A DNA stretch of 38,395 bases from DATBGZ01 sp036557785 (GTDB lineage: Bacteria > Actinomycetota > Actinomycetes > Mycobacteriales > Micromonosporaceae). Each line of letters begins with the position of its first letter. The first letter of the stretch is position 1. The stretch is from positions 1-38,395 of the forward strand of contig DATBGZ010000039.1 in NCBI GenBank assembly GCA_036557785.1, read 5' to 3'. Of the stretch, positions 13,805 to 22,202 are shown one piece after another. Below the pieces are notes generated by a model. The model saw nothing but the letters and a program-made list of their open reading frames with translations, did no database searches and was not told the DNA's origin. Both the position numbers and the translations under genes were made by a program.

Positions 13805-16800
13805 CTAGGGCCGGGTGGCGAGCTCGAACGCGCGCCACATCACGGCGTACGGCCCGTCCGCGTCGAGCAGCTCGGCGTGGGTACCGACCTCGACGATCTG
13901 GCCCTGGGAGAGCACGATGATGCGATCCGCCGTAAGGGCAGTCTGCAGTCGATGGGCGATGAGCACGGTCGTACGGCCCGCCGACACACTGCTCATCGCG
14001 GCGCTGACCCGAGCCTCCGTGGCGAGGTCCAGATTGGACGTCGCCTCGTCGAGGAGCAGGATCGCGGGGTCCACCAGCTCGGCCCGGGCCAGCGCGATCA
14101 ACTGGCGCTGCCCGGCCGACAGCGAGCGCCCCCGCTCCGAGATCTCGTGCAGGTAGCCCCCGGGAAGTGCCGCGATGAACTCGTGTGCTCCGACCGCGCG
14201 GGCCGCGGCCTCGACCCGGGCATCGGGGGCGGCGGGTCGACCATAGGCGATGTTGTCGCGCACGGATCCGGTGAACAGGAACGCCTCCTGCGGCACGTAT
14301 CCGAGTTGGGCCCGCAGGCCCGCGAGGTCGAGCGTGCGGATGTCGAGCCCATCGATCCGGACGGTCCCCACGTCCGGGTCGTAGAACCGGGCGAGCAGCT
14401 TCATCACGGTCGTCTTGCCCGCGCCGGTCTCGCCCACGAGGGCGACGGTCTCCCCCGCAGCGATACGGAACCCGATGCCCTTCAGGGCCTCCGGCGGCCT
14501 CGCCGGGCCAACCTCCAACAGATCCACCGAACGCGCGTCGGCCGGCCCACGGACTTCGTCGTCGGGCCCTCGGCGCGCCGGAACGGCAGGGTAGGCGAAC
14601 CGGACGTTGTCGAACGCGACCGTTCCACACAGCCGCCGGGGACGGACCGGCTCGACGGCGGCCGGCGTGAGCGACTCCAGCCGCATCAGCTCGGCGATGC
14701 GCCGCGCCGAGACCCTCGTCTGCTGCCAGGAGTCGAAGACCTGCGAAAGCTGCTGGATCGGGGAGAAGAACATGTCGATATAGAGCAGGAAGGCGATGAG
14801 CGCGCCGGTGGTGAGCTGCCCGCGCAGGACGAGCACCGCGCCCAGGCCGAGCACGATGGCGTCGGCGACCGAGGAGAGGAACTGGACGAACGGGAAGTAC
14901 ATCGCGACCAGGCGCTGGGCCGCGACCCGGGAGCTGACGTAGTCGGCGCCGAGGCCCTGGAACCGCGCGACGGTGGCGGGCTCGTGGACGAACGCCTGCG
15001 CCTCGCGGACGCCGGAGAGGCTCTCCTGGAAGTCGGCGTTGACGATCGCGATCCGCTCCCGGGACAGGTCGTAGAGGACGGCGGCGTGACGTCGGAATTG
15101 GACGGTCGCGATCGCCAGCGGCACGACGACGGCCAGGGTCGCGCCACCCAGCGGCGGGTCGACCACGACGATCGCGATCCCGACCCCGACGAAGGTCACG
15201 GCCGACACCAATGCGGCGAGCAGGCCGTTCTCGACGAGCTGCTCAAACTGATCGACGTCTGTCGTCATGCGCGTCATGATCCGGCCGGCCATCTCCCGCT
15301 CGTAGTAGTCGAGCGAGAGCCGCTGCAACTGGGCGAAGATGCGCACCCGCAGCGAGAGCATGACGCGCTGGGCGGTGCGGCCCATGACGAAGGTCTCCCC
15401 GACCTGATCGAGCAGGTCGACGAGCGTGACGACCAGGAAGATGCCCGATGCTGCCAGCACCGCCACCATCGAGCCCGTCATGATCCCATCGTCGATGCCC
15501 CGCTTGACCAGTGCCGGACCGAGCAGACCGCAGACCGCGTCGAGCACGACGAGGAGCAGCCCCAGCAGCATCGGGCGGCGGTACTCGCGCAGCAGGCTGC
15601 CGAGCGAGAAGTGCGGCCGGTGCTGCGCCTGCGCGTCGACGTCCGGGCGGACCCGGTCCTTGACGGGGGGCAGCTTCGCCACCTGAGCCAGGATCTGGGG
15701 GGTCGCGGCCAGGGCCCTGCGCATGGTGCCACCGCCGCCGAGGCCAGGCCCCAGGCTTGGCGCTGAGGGCACGGCGACCCGGGACGCGGGTGCGCTGTTG
15801 CCGCGCTGGTGCCACGCCGCGGCGTCGAGCGGGGCCGAACCGACCCGCGCGTCGACGCTGCCGGTCCGGGCCGCCGCGGTGGCCTGGCCGTCATCCATGC
15901 CCGTCACCAGCGCCCGGTAGGTGGCACTGCGCTCGCTGAGCTCCTGGTGCGAACCCTCGTCCACCACGCGACCACCGTCAACCAGCACGACCCGGTCCGC
16001 CAGGTGCAATGTGGACTGACGGTGGGCGATGAGCAGCACTGTGCTGTCGCCAAGCGCGTCGCGCAGGCCCGCGTGGATCGCCTCCTCGGTGCGCGCGTCG
16101 ACGGCGCTCGTGGCATCGTCGAGGATCAGCACCCTGGGGTCGGTAAGGATCGCCCGGGCCAACGCGATCCGTTGGCGTTGGCCGCCGGACAGCGACAGGC
16201 CACGCTCGCCGACCACCGTGTCGTAGCCTCGCGGCAACGCCGTGATGAACTCGTCGGCCTGGGAGATGCGGGCCGCGGCACGGATCTGCTCGTCGCTGGC
16301 GTCCGGACGCCCGTAGGCGATGTTGTCGCGCACCGACTCGCTGAACAGGAAGCTCTCCTCGTACACCACGCCGATCTGCGACCGTAGCGATCGCAGCCGT
16401 ACCGTACGGACGTCCCTTCCGTCGATGCGTACGGCGCCGTGTCGGGGGTCGTAGAAACGGGGGATGAGCATGGCCGCGGTCGACTTGCCGGATCCGCTCG
16501 CGCCGACGAGCGCCACCCGCTCGCCCGCGGCGATCCGCAGCGAGAATCCGGTGAGCATGTCGGGGAGTACCTGGTCGGCCCGGCCGTACGCGAACCGGAC
16601 GTCGTCGAACTCGATCGCGCCGCAGACGGGTGCGAGCGTCTCGGCGTCGTCAGCGTCCACAATGGCCGGTGTCGTGTCGAGCAACTGCCCGATGCGCTCA
16701 ACGCCGGCCCGCGCCTGCTGGCCGATGGTCAGCATGCCCGCGAGCTGGCGGGCGGGCGCGAGCATCTGCGCGACGTAGCTGGAGAAGGCGAGGAAGGTTC

Positions 16801-17635
16801 CGAGCGAGATGTGATGGTGCAGGGTCAGCCAGCCACCGAGTGCCAGAATCCCGACCTGCCCGAGCGCGGGGATCGACTTGAGCAGCGGTTGGTAGCGCGC
16901 CTGAATGCGGGTGGCGCGCATCTGGGAGCCGTAGAGCCGGCGCGCCGATGCCGCGAGGCGCTCGAGTTCGCGCCGCTCCTGGCCAAAGGCCTTCACGACC
17001 CGTACGCCGGCGATGTCCTCGTCGACGATCTGCACGAGGTCGCCCTCGCGTTGCTGAGCCTCCCAGGTCGCGGGGAAGACCCGCGAGCGCATCCGGTAGG
17101 CCACCGCGAGAAGCGCGGGGATGATCGCCAAGCCGACCAGCGCCAGCGGCGGCGAGAGCGCGAACATCACCCCGAGCGAGAGCACGAGCAGCAGCGCGTT
17201 GCCACTGACGACGGGGAGCAGGTTCAGCAACATCATCACCAGCGCCGAGTCCGAGTTCGCCCGGGCGACGAGCTGACCGGTCGGCATGCGATCGAGGTTG
17301 GTGAAGTCCATCGACTGCAGGTGGGCGTGCATCGCGTTGCGCAGGTCGTTCTGCACGCCGATGGAGACCCGGCCACCGCGGTAGCGGCGCAGGAACCCGA
17401 AGCCGAGGTTCGCGCAGGCCAGGCCGAGCAGGAGCCCGAGCCAGGCGGCCAGCGAGCCGCTGTGGGCGCCGATCACCCGGTCCACGATCTGACGCGCCAC
17501 CAGCGGCGCGAACACCTGGCACAGACTGCCCAGCAGGGCGGCGCCCAGGGCGACGAAGAGGCTGGTCCGGTGGACGAGCACGTATCCGCGCAGCCGACGC
17601 ACCCAGCCGATGGTCGGCGTCCCTGCCACGGTCAC
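13805..17635 (-). CDS. Fused double ABC exporter (TMD-NBD-TMD-NBD) with one degenerate ATP site
   Basis: A 1276-residue protein that joins two ABC exporter halves normally made as a heterodimer. The first half has TMD 1-330 and an NBD with Walker A GASGSGKST (about 375), LSGGQ, and Walker B ILDDATS (about 505) in which Asp replaces the catalytic Glu. A charged linker (about 575-650) leads to the second TMD and an NBD with Walker A GETGAGKTT (about 1070), an altered signature LSAGQ, and a normal Walker B LLLDEATS (about 1195). The altered signature completes the site that lacks the Glu, so one ATP site is degenerate and one is consensus, as in TM287/288 and BmrCD. The second NBD has an insertion of about 30 residues after its first strand. 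The GTG start overlaps the MarR stop (GTGA, 17632-17635). Confidence 0.92.
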   Translation of the reverse strand: MTVAGTPTIGWVRRLRGYVLVHRTSLFVALGAALLGSLCQVFAPLVARQIVDRVIGAHSGSLAAWLGLLLGLACANLGFGFLRRYRGGRVSIGVQNDLRNAMHAHLQSMDFTNLDRMPTGQLVARANSDSALVMMLLNLLPVVSGNALLLVLSLGVMFALSPPLALVGLAIIPALLAVAYRMRSRVFPATWEAQQREGDLVQIVDEDIAGVRVVKAFGQERRELERLAASARRLYGSQMRATRIQARYQPLLKSIPALGQVGILALGGWLTLHHHISLGTFLAFSSYVAQMLAPARQLAGMLTIGQQARAGVERIGQLLDTTPAIVDADDAETLAPVCGAIEFDDVRFAYGRADQVLPDMLTGFSLRIAAGERVALVGASGSGKSTAAMLIPRFYDPRHGAVRIDGRDVRTVRLRSLRSQIGVVYEESFLFSESVRDNIAYGRPDASDEQIRAAARISQADEFITALPRGYDTVVGERGLSLSGGQRQRIALARAILTDPRVLILDDATSAVDARTEEAIHAGLRDALGDSTVLLIAHRQSTLHLADRVVLVDGGRVVDEGSHQELSERSATYRALVTGMDDGQATAAARTGSVDARVGSAPLDAAAWHQRGNSAPASRVAVPSAPSLGPGLGGGGTMRRALAATPQILAQVAKLPPVKDRVRPDVDAQAQHRPHFSLGSLLREYRRPMLLGLLLVVLDAVCGLLGPALVKRGIDDGIMTGSMVAVLAASGIFLVVTLVDLLDQVGETFVMGRTAQRVMLSLRVRIFAQLQRLSLDYYEREMAGRIMTRMTTDVDQFEQLVENGLLAALVSAVTFVGVGIAIVVVDPPLGGATLAVVVPLAIATVQFRRHAAVLYDLSRERIAIVNADFQESLSGVREAQAFVHEPATVARFQGLGADYVSSRVAAQRLVAMYFPFVQFLSSVADAIVLGLGAVLVLRGQLTTGALIAFLLYIDMFFSPIQQLSQVFDSWQQTRVSARRIAELMRLESLTPAAVEPVRPRRLCGTVAFDNVRFAYPAVPARRGPDDEVRGPADARSVDLLEVGPARPPEALKGIGFRIAAGETVALVGETGAGKTTVMKLLARFYDPDVGTVRIDGLDIRTLDLAGLRAQLGYVPQEAFLFTGSVRDNIAYGRPAAPDARVEAAARAVGAHEFIAALPGGYLHEISERGRSLSAGQRQLIALARAELVDPAILLLDEATSNLDLATEARVSAAMSSVSAGRTTVLIAHRLQTALTADRIIVLSQGQIVEVGTHAELLDADGPYAVMWRAFELATRP

Positions 17636-18054
17636 GCACCCACCTGCCCGACGCGCAGGCGGTCCAGGGCCTCGCCGAGTTCGACCAGGCTTTGCAGGCT
17701 GATGGTCGCGTCGCTCGCGAGCCCGGCGACCTCAGCGAGGCGCTGCGCCATGCGACGCTGGGCCTGCTCGTAGGCGTCGCGACCCTCGGCGGTGAGGGTG
17801 AGCGTCACGGCGCGCTGGTCCGCCTCGACCCGCTCCCGGGAGATCAGACCGCGTCGTGAGAGCGAGTCCACTGTGGCGCTGATCGCGGGCTTGCCCACGG
17901 CGAGCCGCTGCGCCAGCCGCGAGGCGCGCTCCTCGCCCGAGGCGATCGCGGCCAGTGCCCGATAGTCGGCCAGGCTCAGCGGCATGGCGGCCCGCTCGAT
18001 GACCCGGCTCAGCCGCGTCAACGCCGCGACGGCGGCGTCGAGGGGGTCGGTCAC
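17632..18054 (-). CDS. MarR-family regulator of the fused ABC exporter
   Basis: A 140-residue MarR winged-helix protein with the pattern LSLADYRALAAIASGEERASR, then the HTH LAVGKPAISATVDSLSRRGL and the wing SRERVEADQRAVTLTLTAEG. It is the first gene of a two-gene operon, coupled by a 4-bp overlap to the ABC exporter it most likely controls. The start is the GTG at 18054; the ATG one base over is out of frame and stops at once. A 12-bp-arm inverted repeat lies 15 nt upstream (18069-18097) and is its probable operator. The effector is presumably an exported drug; this is inferred from the family, not seen. Confidence 0.92.
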   Translation of the reverse strand: MTDPLDAAVAALTRLSRVIERAAMPLSLADYRALAAIASGEERASRLAQRLAVGKPAISATVDSLSRRGLISRERVEADQRAVTLTLTAEGRDAYEQAQRRMAQRLAEVAGLASDATISLQSLVELGEALDRLRVGQVGA

Positions 18055-18068
18055 ATCGCCAGCGTAGC

Positions 18069-18097
18069 GCAGGTAGTTCGGGGGGCGAACTACCTGC
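18069..18097 (-). promoter_or_regulatory. Long perfect inverted repeat: probable MarR operator, overlapping the upstream gene's stop
   Basis: Arms GCAGGTAGTTCG (18069-18080) and its exact complement (18086-18097) are separated by GGGGG. The repeat covers the stop codon (TAG, 18090-18092) of the upstream acyltransferase gene and lies just before the MarR start. It may act as the MarR operator, as a terminator hairpin for the upstream gene, or as both. A site buried in the 3' end of another gene would let MarR silence an internal promoter. Confidence 0.65.
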
Positions 18098-19190
18098 CCG
18101 TCTTGAGCCTGGCCCGGACCTTCGCGGCGGCCTCGGAACGGCTGATCCGCTTGCCGAGCGTGTTCGCCACCGTCGTGGCCGACAGAGCCGCGCCCAGCGC
18201 GAGCGCCCGCGGCCGGCGGGCGAGGAGGATGACGTCGCACTCGTCGATGCGGTCGGGCTGGAACTCCAGCTTGTACTCCTGGTCACCCTGGCCGAGGTCG
18301 ATCACCTCGACGGCGGGGTCGGCACAGACCTCGGCGACCATGCGGTGCATCGTGTACCGGCCCACCGACTTTCGCGCGTACTCGGGGTCGTACCCGGTCA
18401 CGCCGCCGAGATACCGGCCGCCATAGGTGGTGCCCTCCCAGAACGCGACCGGCTTGCCGTCGAGGTACAACATCCACACCCGTAACCACCCCTTGGCGAG
18501 GCAGAGCCGGATCAGGGCGGCGTCAACCGTGTCACCGCGGTGACCCGTGCCGATGGCGCGCTGGTAGGTCTTCGCCGCGATGGCCTCCATGTGTTGCGCC
18601 AGCACGTCGGCCTGCTCGACGCTGTCGTAACGGACGACCTCGACCCGGTGCTCGCTCTCCAGCCGCTTGTCCTCCTTCTGGAACCGGCGCCGCGTCGTCG
18701 ACGAGCGGCTGGCGAGGAACGCTTCCAGGCTCGCCGGCTTCTTGGCCACCGACCGGTGCGCGACCGGCAGGCCGTAGACGCGCAGGCGTCGCTGGCTCGC
18801 CTGCCACAGGGTGCTGGGCCGACGAACGCGCTGCAGGACGAGTGCTTCCGCCTCGCCGGTCCGCAACGGCTCGCTCAGGGCGTCGATGACCGAGAGCTCG
18901 TCGTCGATGTCGCGACACCCGACGATGCCGCCGAAGGTGACCACGATGCTGCGCAACTCCGGCCGGGCGAACGCGCGATGGCCGGCGTTGATGCGCAGCG
19001 CATACTTCTCCAGCCGCGCGATGCCGAGCAGATCCCGCCCGTCGCGCTCGAGATGGACCACGTGCGGTCGGACCACCCACGGCGCGTGGGCGGCGACCGT
19101 CAGGTAGTAGTCGATATCGGAGTCGATTTCGCCGGCGTGCCAGATCTCGCGGAGCTTCTCGACTTGGTCGGGCTCGGTTGCCGCGTCCAC
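18090..19190 (-). CDS. GNAT/BioF2-like acyltransferase (CelD/FemAB superfamily)
   Basis: A 366-residue protein with the double-GNAT layout of the BioF2-like/CelD (Acetyltransf_6) family. Recognisable in the C-terminal half are SRSSTTRRRFQKEDKRLE (helix rich in basic residues), LYLDGKPVAFWEGTTYGGRYL, GGVTGYDPEYARKSVGRYTM and VIDLGQGDQEYKLEF, the last being the usual family end motif. Members transfer acyl groups in cell-envelope or polysaccharide assembly, and the substrate here is unknown. The start is the GTG at 19190 with GGAGGGTGG upstream; earlier in-frame starts lack a ribosome site. Its stop lies inside the MarR operator repeat, so read-through into the MarR-ABC operon is possible. Confidence 0.8.
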   Translation of the reverse strand: MDAATEPDQVEKLREIWHAGEIDSDIDYYLTVAAHAPWVVRPHVVHLERDGRDLLGIARLEKYALRINAGHRAFARPELRSIVVTFGGIVGCRDIDDELSVIDALSEPLRTGEAEALVLQRVRRPSTLWQASQRRLRVYGLPVAHRSVAKKPASLEAFLASRSSTTRRRFQKEDKRLESEHRVEVVRYDSVEQADVLAQHMEAIAAKTYQRAIGTGHRGDTVDAALIRLCLAKGWLRVWMLYLDGKPVAFWEGTTYGGRYLGGVTGYDPEYARKSVGRYTMHRMVAEVCADPAVEVIDLGQGDQEYKLEFQPDRIDECDVILLARRPRALALGAALSATTVANTLGKRISRSEAAAKVRARLKTGR

Positions 19191-19275
19191 TGGACCCACC
19201 CTCCGGCGATTTGACGACGTGACAGCGCAGCAGAGCGTAGGGGCTGCGCGTCGCGAAGCCAATCGTGGCGGCCGT

Positions 19276-19290
19276 CGTGTCCGTGACACG
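19276..19290 (-). terminator. Hairpin after the DinB gene
   Basis: CGTGTC-CGT-GACACG, a perfect 6-bp stem with a 3-nt loop, lies 20 nt after the DinB stop on the same strand and 86 nt before the acyltransferase start. It has no T-run. It could be a weak terminator or an operator for the acyltransferase gene. Confidence 0.35.
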
Positions 19291-19309
19291 GGCGGCGTGG
19301 GGCAACCTC

Positions 19310-19900
19310 CTATGTCTGAGCTGGCACGAGGCTCCGGGCCCCCGCCCTGCCCATGGCCCGGTAGAGGTCGCGCAAGGTCGCCACCTCGGCGCCGTGGTGC
19401 ACCAGCTCGTCCACTTGGTGCACCACGAAGGATAGGCGCGTGTAGGTGCCGTACGCCCGGGCGATCGGGCCCATCGGCTCGGTCAGACGTGCGCTGTCCG
19501 TTGTGGACAGGCAGCGTTCGAAGGCGCTGAACGCCTCGGTCAGCAGGTCGACCGCGGCCGTGGCCGTCGCGGGCTCACCGACTCCACGCCGCGACAGCGC
19601 CACCGGCGTGAGCCCGAGCCAGGTGGCGTTGTGGTCGGACGAGATCACGTCGATGATGTGACAGACCCGCCAGGCGATCGTCGTGAGCGGCGCCGGGACG
19701 GGGTCGGGTTGCGACTCGTTGCCGTCCTGCCGGTAGACGCCGTCGCGACCGCGGCGCACCGACCAGCATCCCGCGACCGGCTCCCAGAAGTACTCGTCGT
19801 CGCTCATCCCGACCAGCCGCCCCCGCAGCCGTTCGCAGGCGTAGCGGGCCAAGCGGACCGTCTCGTCCCGCACCACGTCCAACGCGCACCCGTCAGTCAC
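19310..19900 (-). CDS. DinB/YfiT-like four-helix metalloprotein
   Basis: A 196-residue DinB-superfamily protein. The family's metal-binding His residues are visible: H81 (CHIIDVISSDH) and H161/H168/H169 (VHQVDELVHHGAEV). The early segment GMSDDEYFWEPVAGCWSVR is the typical second-helix start. Relatives include thiol S-transferases that use bacillithiol or mycothiol, and uncharacterised damage-inducible proteins; which applies here is unknown. The start is the GTG at 19900. A TACGGT -10 ends 7 nt before it, so the transcript is probably leaderless. It is divergent from the epimerase gene, with 63 bp between them. Confidence 0.85.
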   Translation of the reverse strand: MTDGCALDVVRDETVRLARYACERLRGRLVGMSDDEYFWEPVAGCWSVRRGRDGVYRQDGNESQPDPVPAPLTTIAWRVCHIIDVISSDHNATWLGLTPVALSRRGVGEPATATAAVDLLTEAFSAFERCLSTTDSARLTEPMGPIARAYGTYTRLSFVVHQVDELVHHGAEVATLRDLYRAMGRAGARSLVPAQT

Positions 19901-19963
19901 GGTCGTGACCGTACCTGCGGGCACCGACAAGAACCCCGGTTCGCTGCGACTAGATTGGCCGCC

Positions 19964-20905
19964 ATGGCGATCCTGGTCACCGGTGGCTTCGGCAACGTCG
20001 GCTCGCACACGCTGCCCGAGCTGATCCGTCGTGGGCACGAGGTTCGCTGCCTGTCCCACCCCAGCTCCCCTGCCCGCCGCCTCGCCCGCCGCCTCGGCGT
20101 GGCCCCCGTCTGGGGTGACCTGAGCGATCCTGACCGCACCAACCGCGCAGTGGCCGGGGTCGACACCGTCATCCACCTCGCCGCCATGATCCCGCCCCGG
20201 GCGGACGAGCAGCCCGAGCTGGCGCGAAAGTACAATGTGGACGGTACGGCGGCGCTCATCGCCGCGTGCCTGGCTCAGCCAACGCCGCCACGCCTGCTGT
20301 TCACGTCGACGCTCGACGTGCACGGCAATACGCTGCACCGGATCCCGCCGCGGCACGTGGACGACCCGCTGGTGGCGACCAACCCGTACACCGAGCACAA
20401 GATCGAGTGCGAGCGACTGATCCGCGCCTCCGGGCTGTCCTGGTCGATCCTGCGCCTCGCCGACGTGCCGGTCCTCGGCATCAGGGCGCCGCATCCGATC
20501 ATGTTCGAGATCGGCCTGGAGAACCGGATCGAGGCGATCCACGCCGACGACGCCGGACTAGCCATCGCCAACGCCCTTGAGACGCCGGACGTATGGGGTC
20601 GGGTGCTCTTCGTCGGCGGCGGCCCGTCCTGCCAGTTGACCTACCGCGAGTACCTGACCCGCATGCTCGCGGCGATGGGCATCCGGCCCCTGCCGGAGCG
20701 GGCCTTCAGCACCGCCGAGTATGCGACGGACTGGTTGGACACAAGGGACAGTCAGGCCCTGCTGCGCTATCAGCGGCACACCTTCGACGACGTCACCGCG
20801 GCGGTGGCCCGCAGCCTCGGCTGGCGCCGCACGGCGGCCCGGGTCGCGAGCCCGCTGGTGCGGAGCATGCTGCTGCGCCTCTCGCCCTACTACCGGCCAC
20901 GCTAG
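19964..20905 (+). CDS. NAD(P)-dependent epimerase/dehydratase (extended SDR)
   Basis: A 313-residue Rossmann-fold protein. The cofactor loop GGFGNVG (residues 7-13) and the active-site YTEHK (Tyr-x-x-x-Lys) preceded by LLFTSTLDVHG place it among extended short-chain dehydrogenases, which epimerise, dehydrate or reduce sugar nucleotides or related carbonyls. The substrate is not predictable. The C-terminal half is Arg-rich and ends LLRLSPYYRPR. A -10 element TAGATT (19951-19956) ends 7 nt before the ATG, so translation is probably leaderless. The end overlaps the convergent synthase gene by 4 bp. Confidence 0.9.
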   Translation: MAILVTGGFGNVGSHTLPELIRRGHEVRCLSHPSSPARRLARRLGVAPVWGDLSDPDRTNRAVAGVDTVIHLAAMIPPRADEQPELARKYNVDGTAALIAACLAQPTPPRLLFTSTLDVHGNTLHRIPPRHVDDPLVATNPYTEHKIECERLIRASGLSWSILRLADVPVLGIRAPHPIMFEIGLENRIEAIHADDAGLAIANALETPDVWGRVLFVGGGPSCQLTYREYLTRMLAAMGIRPLPERAFSTAEYATDWLDTRDSQALLRYQRHTFDDVTAAVARSLGWRRTAARVASPLVRSMLLRLSPYYRPR

Positions 20906-22125
20906 GTGAGCAGGCCGGGGTAGAGCAGGGAGAGCTCGTTCGGGAAGGCCGCGGTCAGGCGCAACTCGTCGTCGGTGAGTGGACGGCCGGTCGCGGCGTT
21001 GTTGAGCTGGACGAGCCGGAACGTGAGCTGCTCGTCGGTCACCTCGATGCCCAGGTCCTCCATCACGTGCCGGAAGCCGGCGAGTCCGCCGTACTCGCCG
21101 GTGAGCACGATCCGTCCACTGTGGGCGTGGCGGTCGTCCGGGTAGGGGCCGAGCAGCTCCTCGTCGTACAGCTCGTAGTTGCGGTGGTCCTTCAGCGCGC
21201 CGTCGGCGTGGATGCCCGACTCGTGCGCGAAGGCGTTGCGCCCGACGCCAGGCTGGTTGACCGGTACCGGCGCTCCGAACGCGTATCCGGCCCAGAGGGC
21301 GAACCGACGGGCCCAGCTCAGGTCGAGCTTGTCGCCGATCTCGACCCGCTCGGACACCCCGAAGCCGTGGGTGAGGGCGAGGATCGTCCCGACGAGGTCG
21401 GCATTGCCGGAGCGTTCGCCGATGCCGTTGACGCACGTGTTGATCCAGGCGTCCTGCCCGGCGTCGAGGTCACCGAGCGCTCCCGCCACCGAGTTGGCCA
21501 CGGCGAGCCCGAGGTCGTTGTGGCAGTGCGTCTCCACCGGCAGCCCGACCGTGCTGGCGAGCCGGGCGAAGCGTTCCCCGATCCGGCCGGGGGTTTCACC
21601 GCCGATCGTGTCGCAGTACCGCAGCCGGTCCGCCCCCGCCTGCTTGGCGGCGAGCGCGAACTCCACCAGGAAGCCGTCGTCGGTGCGCGAGCCGTCCTCG
21701 GCGTTGACCCCGACCGTCTCGACGCCGGCCTGCTTGGCCGCCGCGACCGCCGTGACCATCTCCCGCACGACCGCGTCCCGGTCGAACTTGCCGCGGAACT
21801 TGTTGCGCAGCATCTGATCGCTCGTCGAGATGGAGAGGTTGTAGTGCGACAGTCCTAAGGGGACACAGCGCTCGACGTCGGCCACGACGGCCCGGCACCA
21901 ACCGCCGAGCCGCAGCTCCCCGAACGCACCGGCGGCCGCGAGTGCGGTCTGGGCCCGGACATAGGGCACCTCATGGAACAGGAACGGAAACCCGATCTCG
22001 GACTGGGCCACACCCAGCCGACTGAGATAGAAGTTGACCATCGTCTTGCCGAACTTGCTGAGTCCGGTCCGCGCGGTCTGGACGCCGTCCCGGTTGGTGA
22101 CGTCCAAGAAGTGGATCCTCGGCAT
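20902..22125 (-). CDS. Isopropylmalate/homocitrate synthase-like acyltransferase (DRE-TIM), no regulatory domain
   Basis: A 407-residue DRE-TIM metallolyase that condenses acetyl-CoA with a 2-oxo acid. It has FLDVTNRDGVQT (metal ligand Asp8, Arg12), ETHCHNDLG (metal ligands H200 and H202), NGIGERSGN (233-241) and HESGIHADG near residue 304. Two departures from LeuA are clear. The first motif reads DVTNRDGVQ, not DTTLRDGEQ, and the whole LeuA C-terminal leucine-sensing domain is missing. Both resemble homocitrate synthase and the Re-citrate synthase branch, so the true product could be homocitrate, (Re)-citrate or another 2-alkylmalate. It is divergent from an HTH-citrate synthase with a shared 77-bp promoter region, suggesting a joint role in acetyl-CoA/2-oxo acid metabolism. 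Confidence 0.85.
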   Translation of the reverse strand: MPRIHFLDVTNRDGVQTARTGLSKFGKTMVNFYLSRLGVAQSEIGFPFLFHEVPYVRAQTALAAAGAFGELRLGGWCRAVVADVERCVPLGLSHYNLSISTSDQMLRNKFRGKFDRDAVVREMVTAVAAAKQAGVETVGVNAEDGSRTDDGFLVEFALAAKQAGADRLRYCDTIGGETPGRIGERFARLASTVGLPVETHCHNDLGLAVANSVAGALGDLDAGQDAWINTCVNGIGERSGNADLVGTILALTHGFGVSERVEIGDKLDLSWARRFALWAGYAFGAPVPVNQPGVGRNAFAHESGIHADGALKDHRNYELYDEELLGPYPDDRHAHSGRIVLTGEYGGLAGFRHVMEDLGIEVTDEQLTFRLVQLNNAATGRPLTDDELRLTAAFPNELSLLYPGLLT

Positions 22126-22150
22126 GTCGGTCAGATTGACACGTGTACTG

Positions 22151-22183
22151 TAATGTCGTCAACGTTGACGAAAATCAACATTA
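22151..22183. promoter_or_regulatory. Palindromic operator in the divergent synthase promoter region
   Basis: The 77 bp between the two genes contain the perfect 14-bp palindrome CGTCAACGTTGACG (22157-22170). A third TCAAC half-site follows at 22175-22179, and TAATGT (22151-22156) pairs with ACATTA (22178-22183). A consensus -35 TTGACA (22136-22141, plus strand) and the palindrome ACACGTGT (22139-22146) lie next to it. The site is placed to control both genes. The HTH-bearing citrate synthase is the nearest DNA-binding candidate. Confidence 0.65.
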
Positions 22184-22202
22184 GCACGGCGGGAGTGGGA
22201 GA

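Noticed and set aside
13877..15766. A 629-residue open frame on the plus strand
   Set aside because: It is the complement of the fused ABC exporter. The product is Asp/Arg/His-rich with no recognisable domain.
22139..22146. ACACGTGT as a separate operator
   Set aside because: An 8-bp palindrome alone is weak evidence and overlaps a -35-like TTGACA. I kept only the 14-bp palindrome as the main site.
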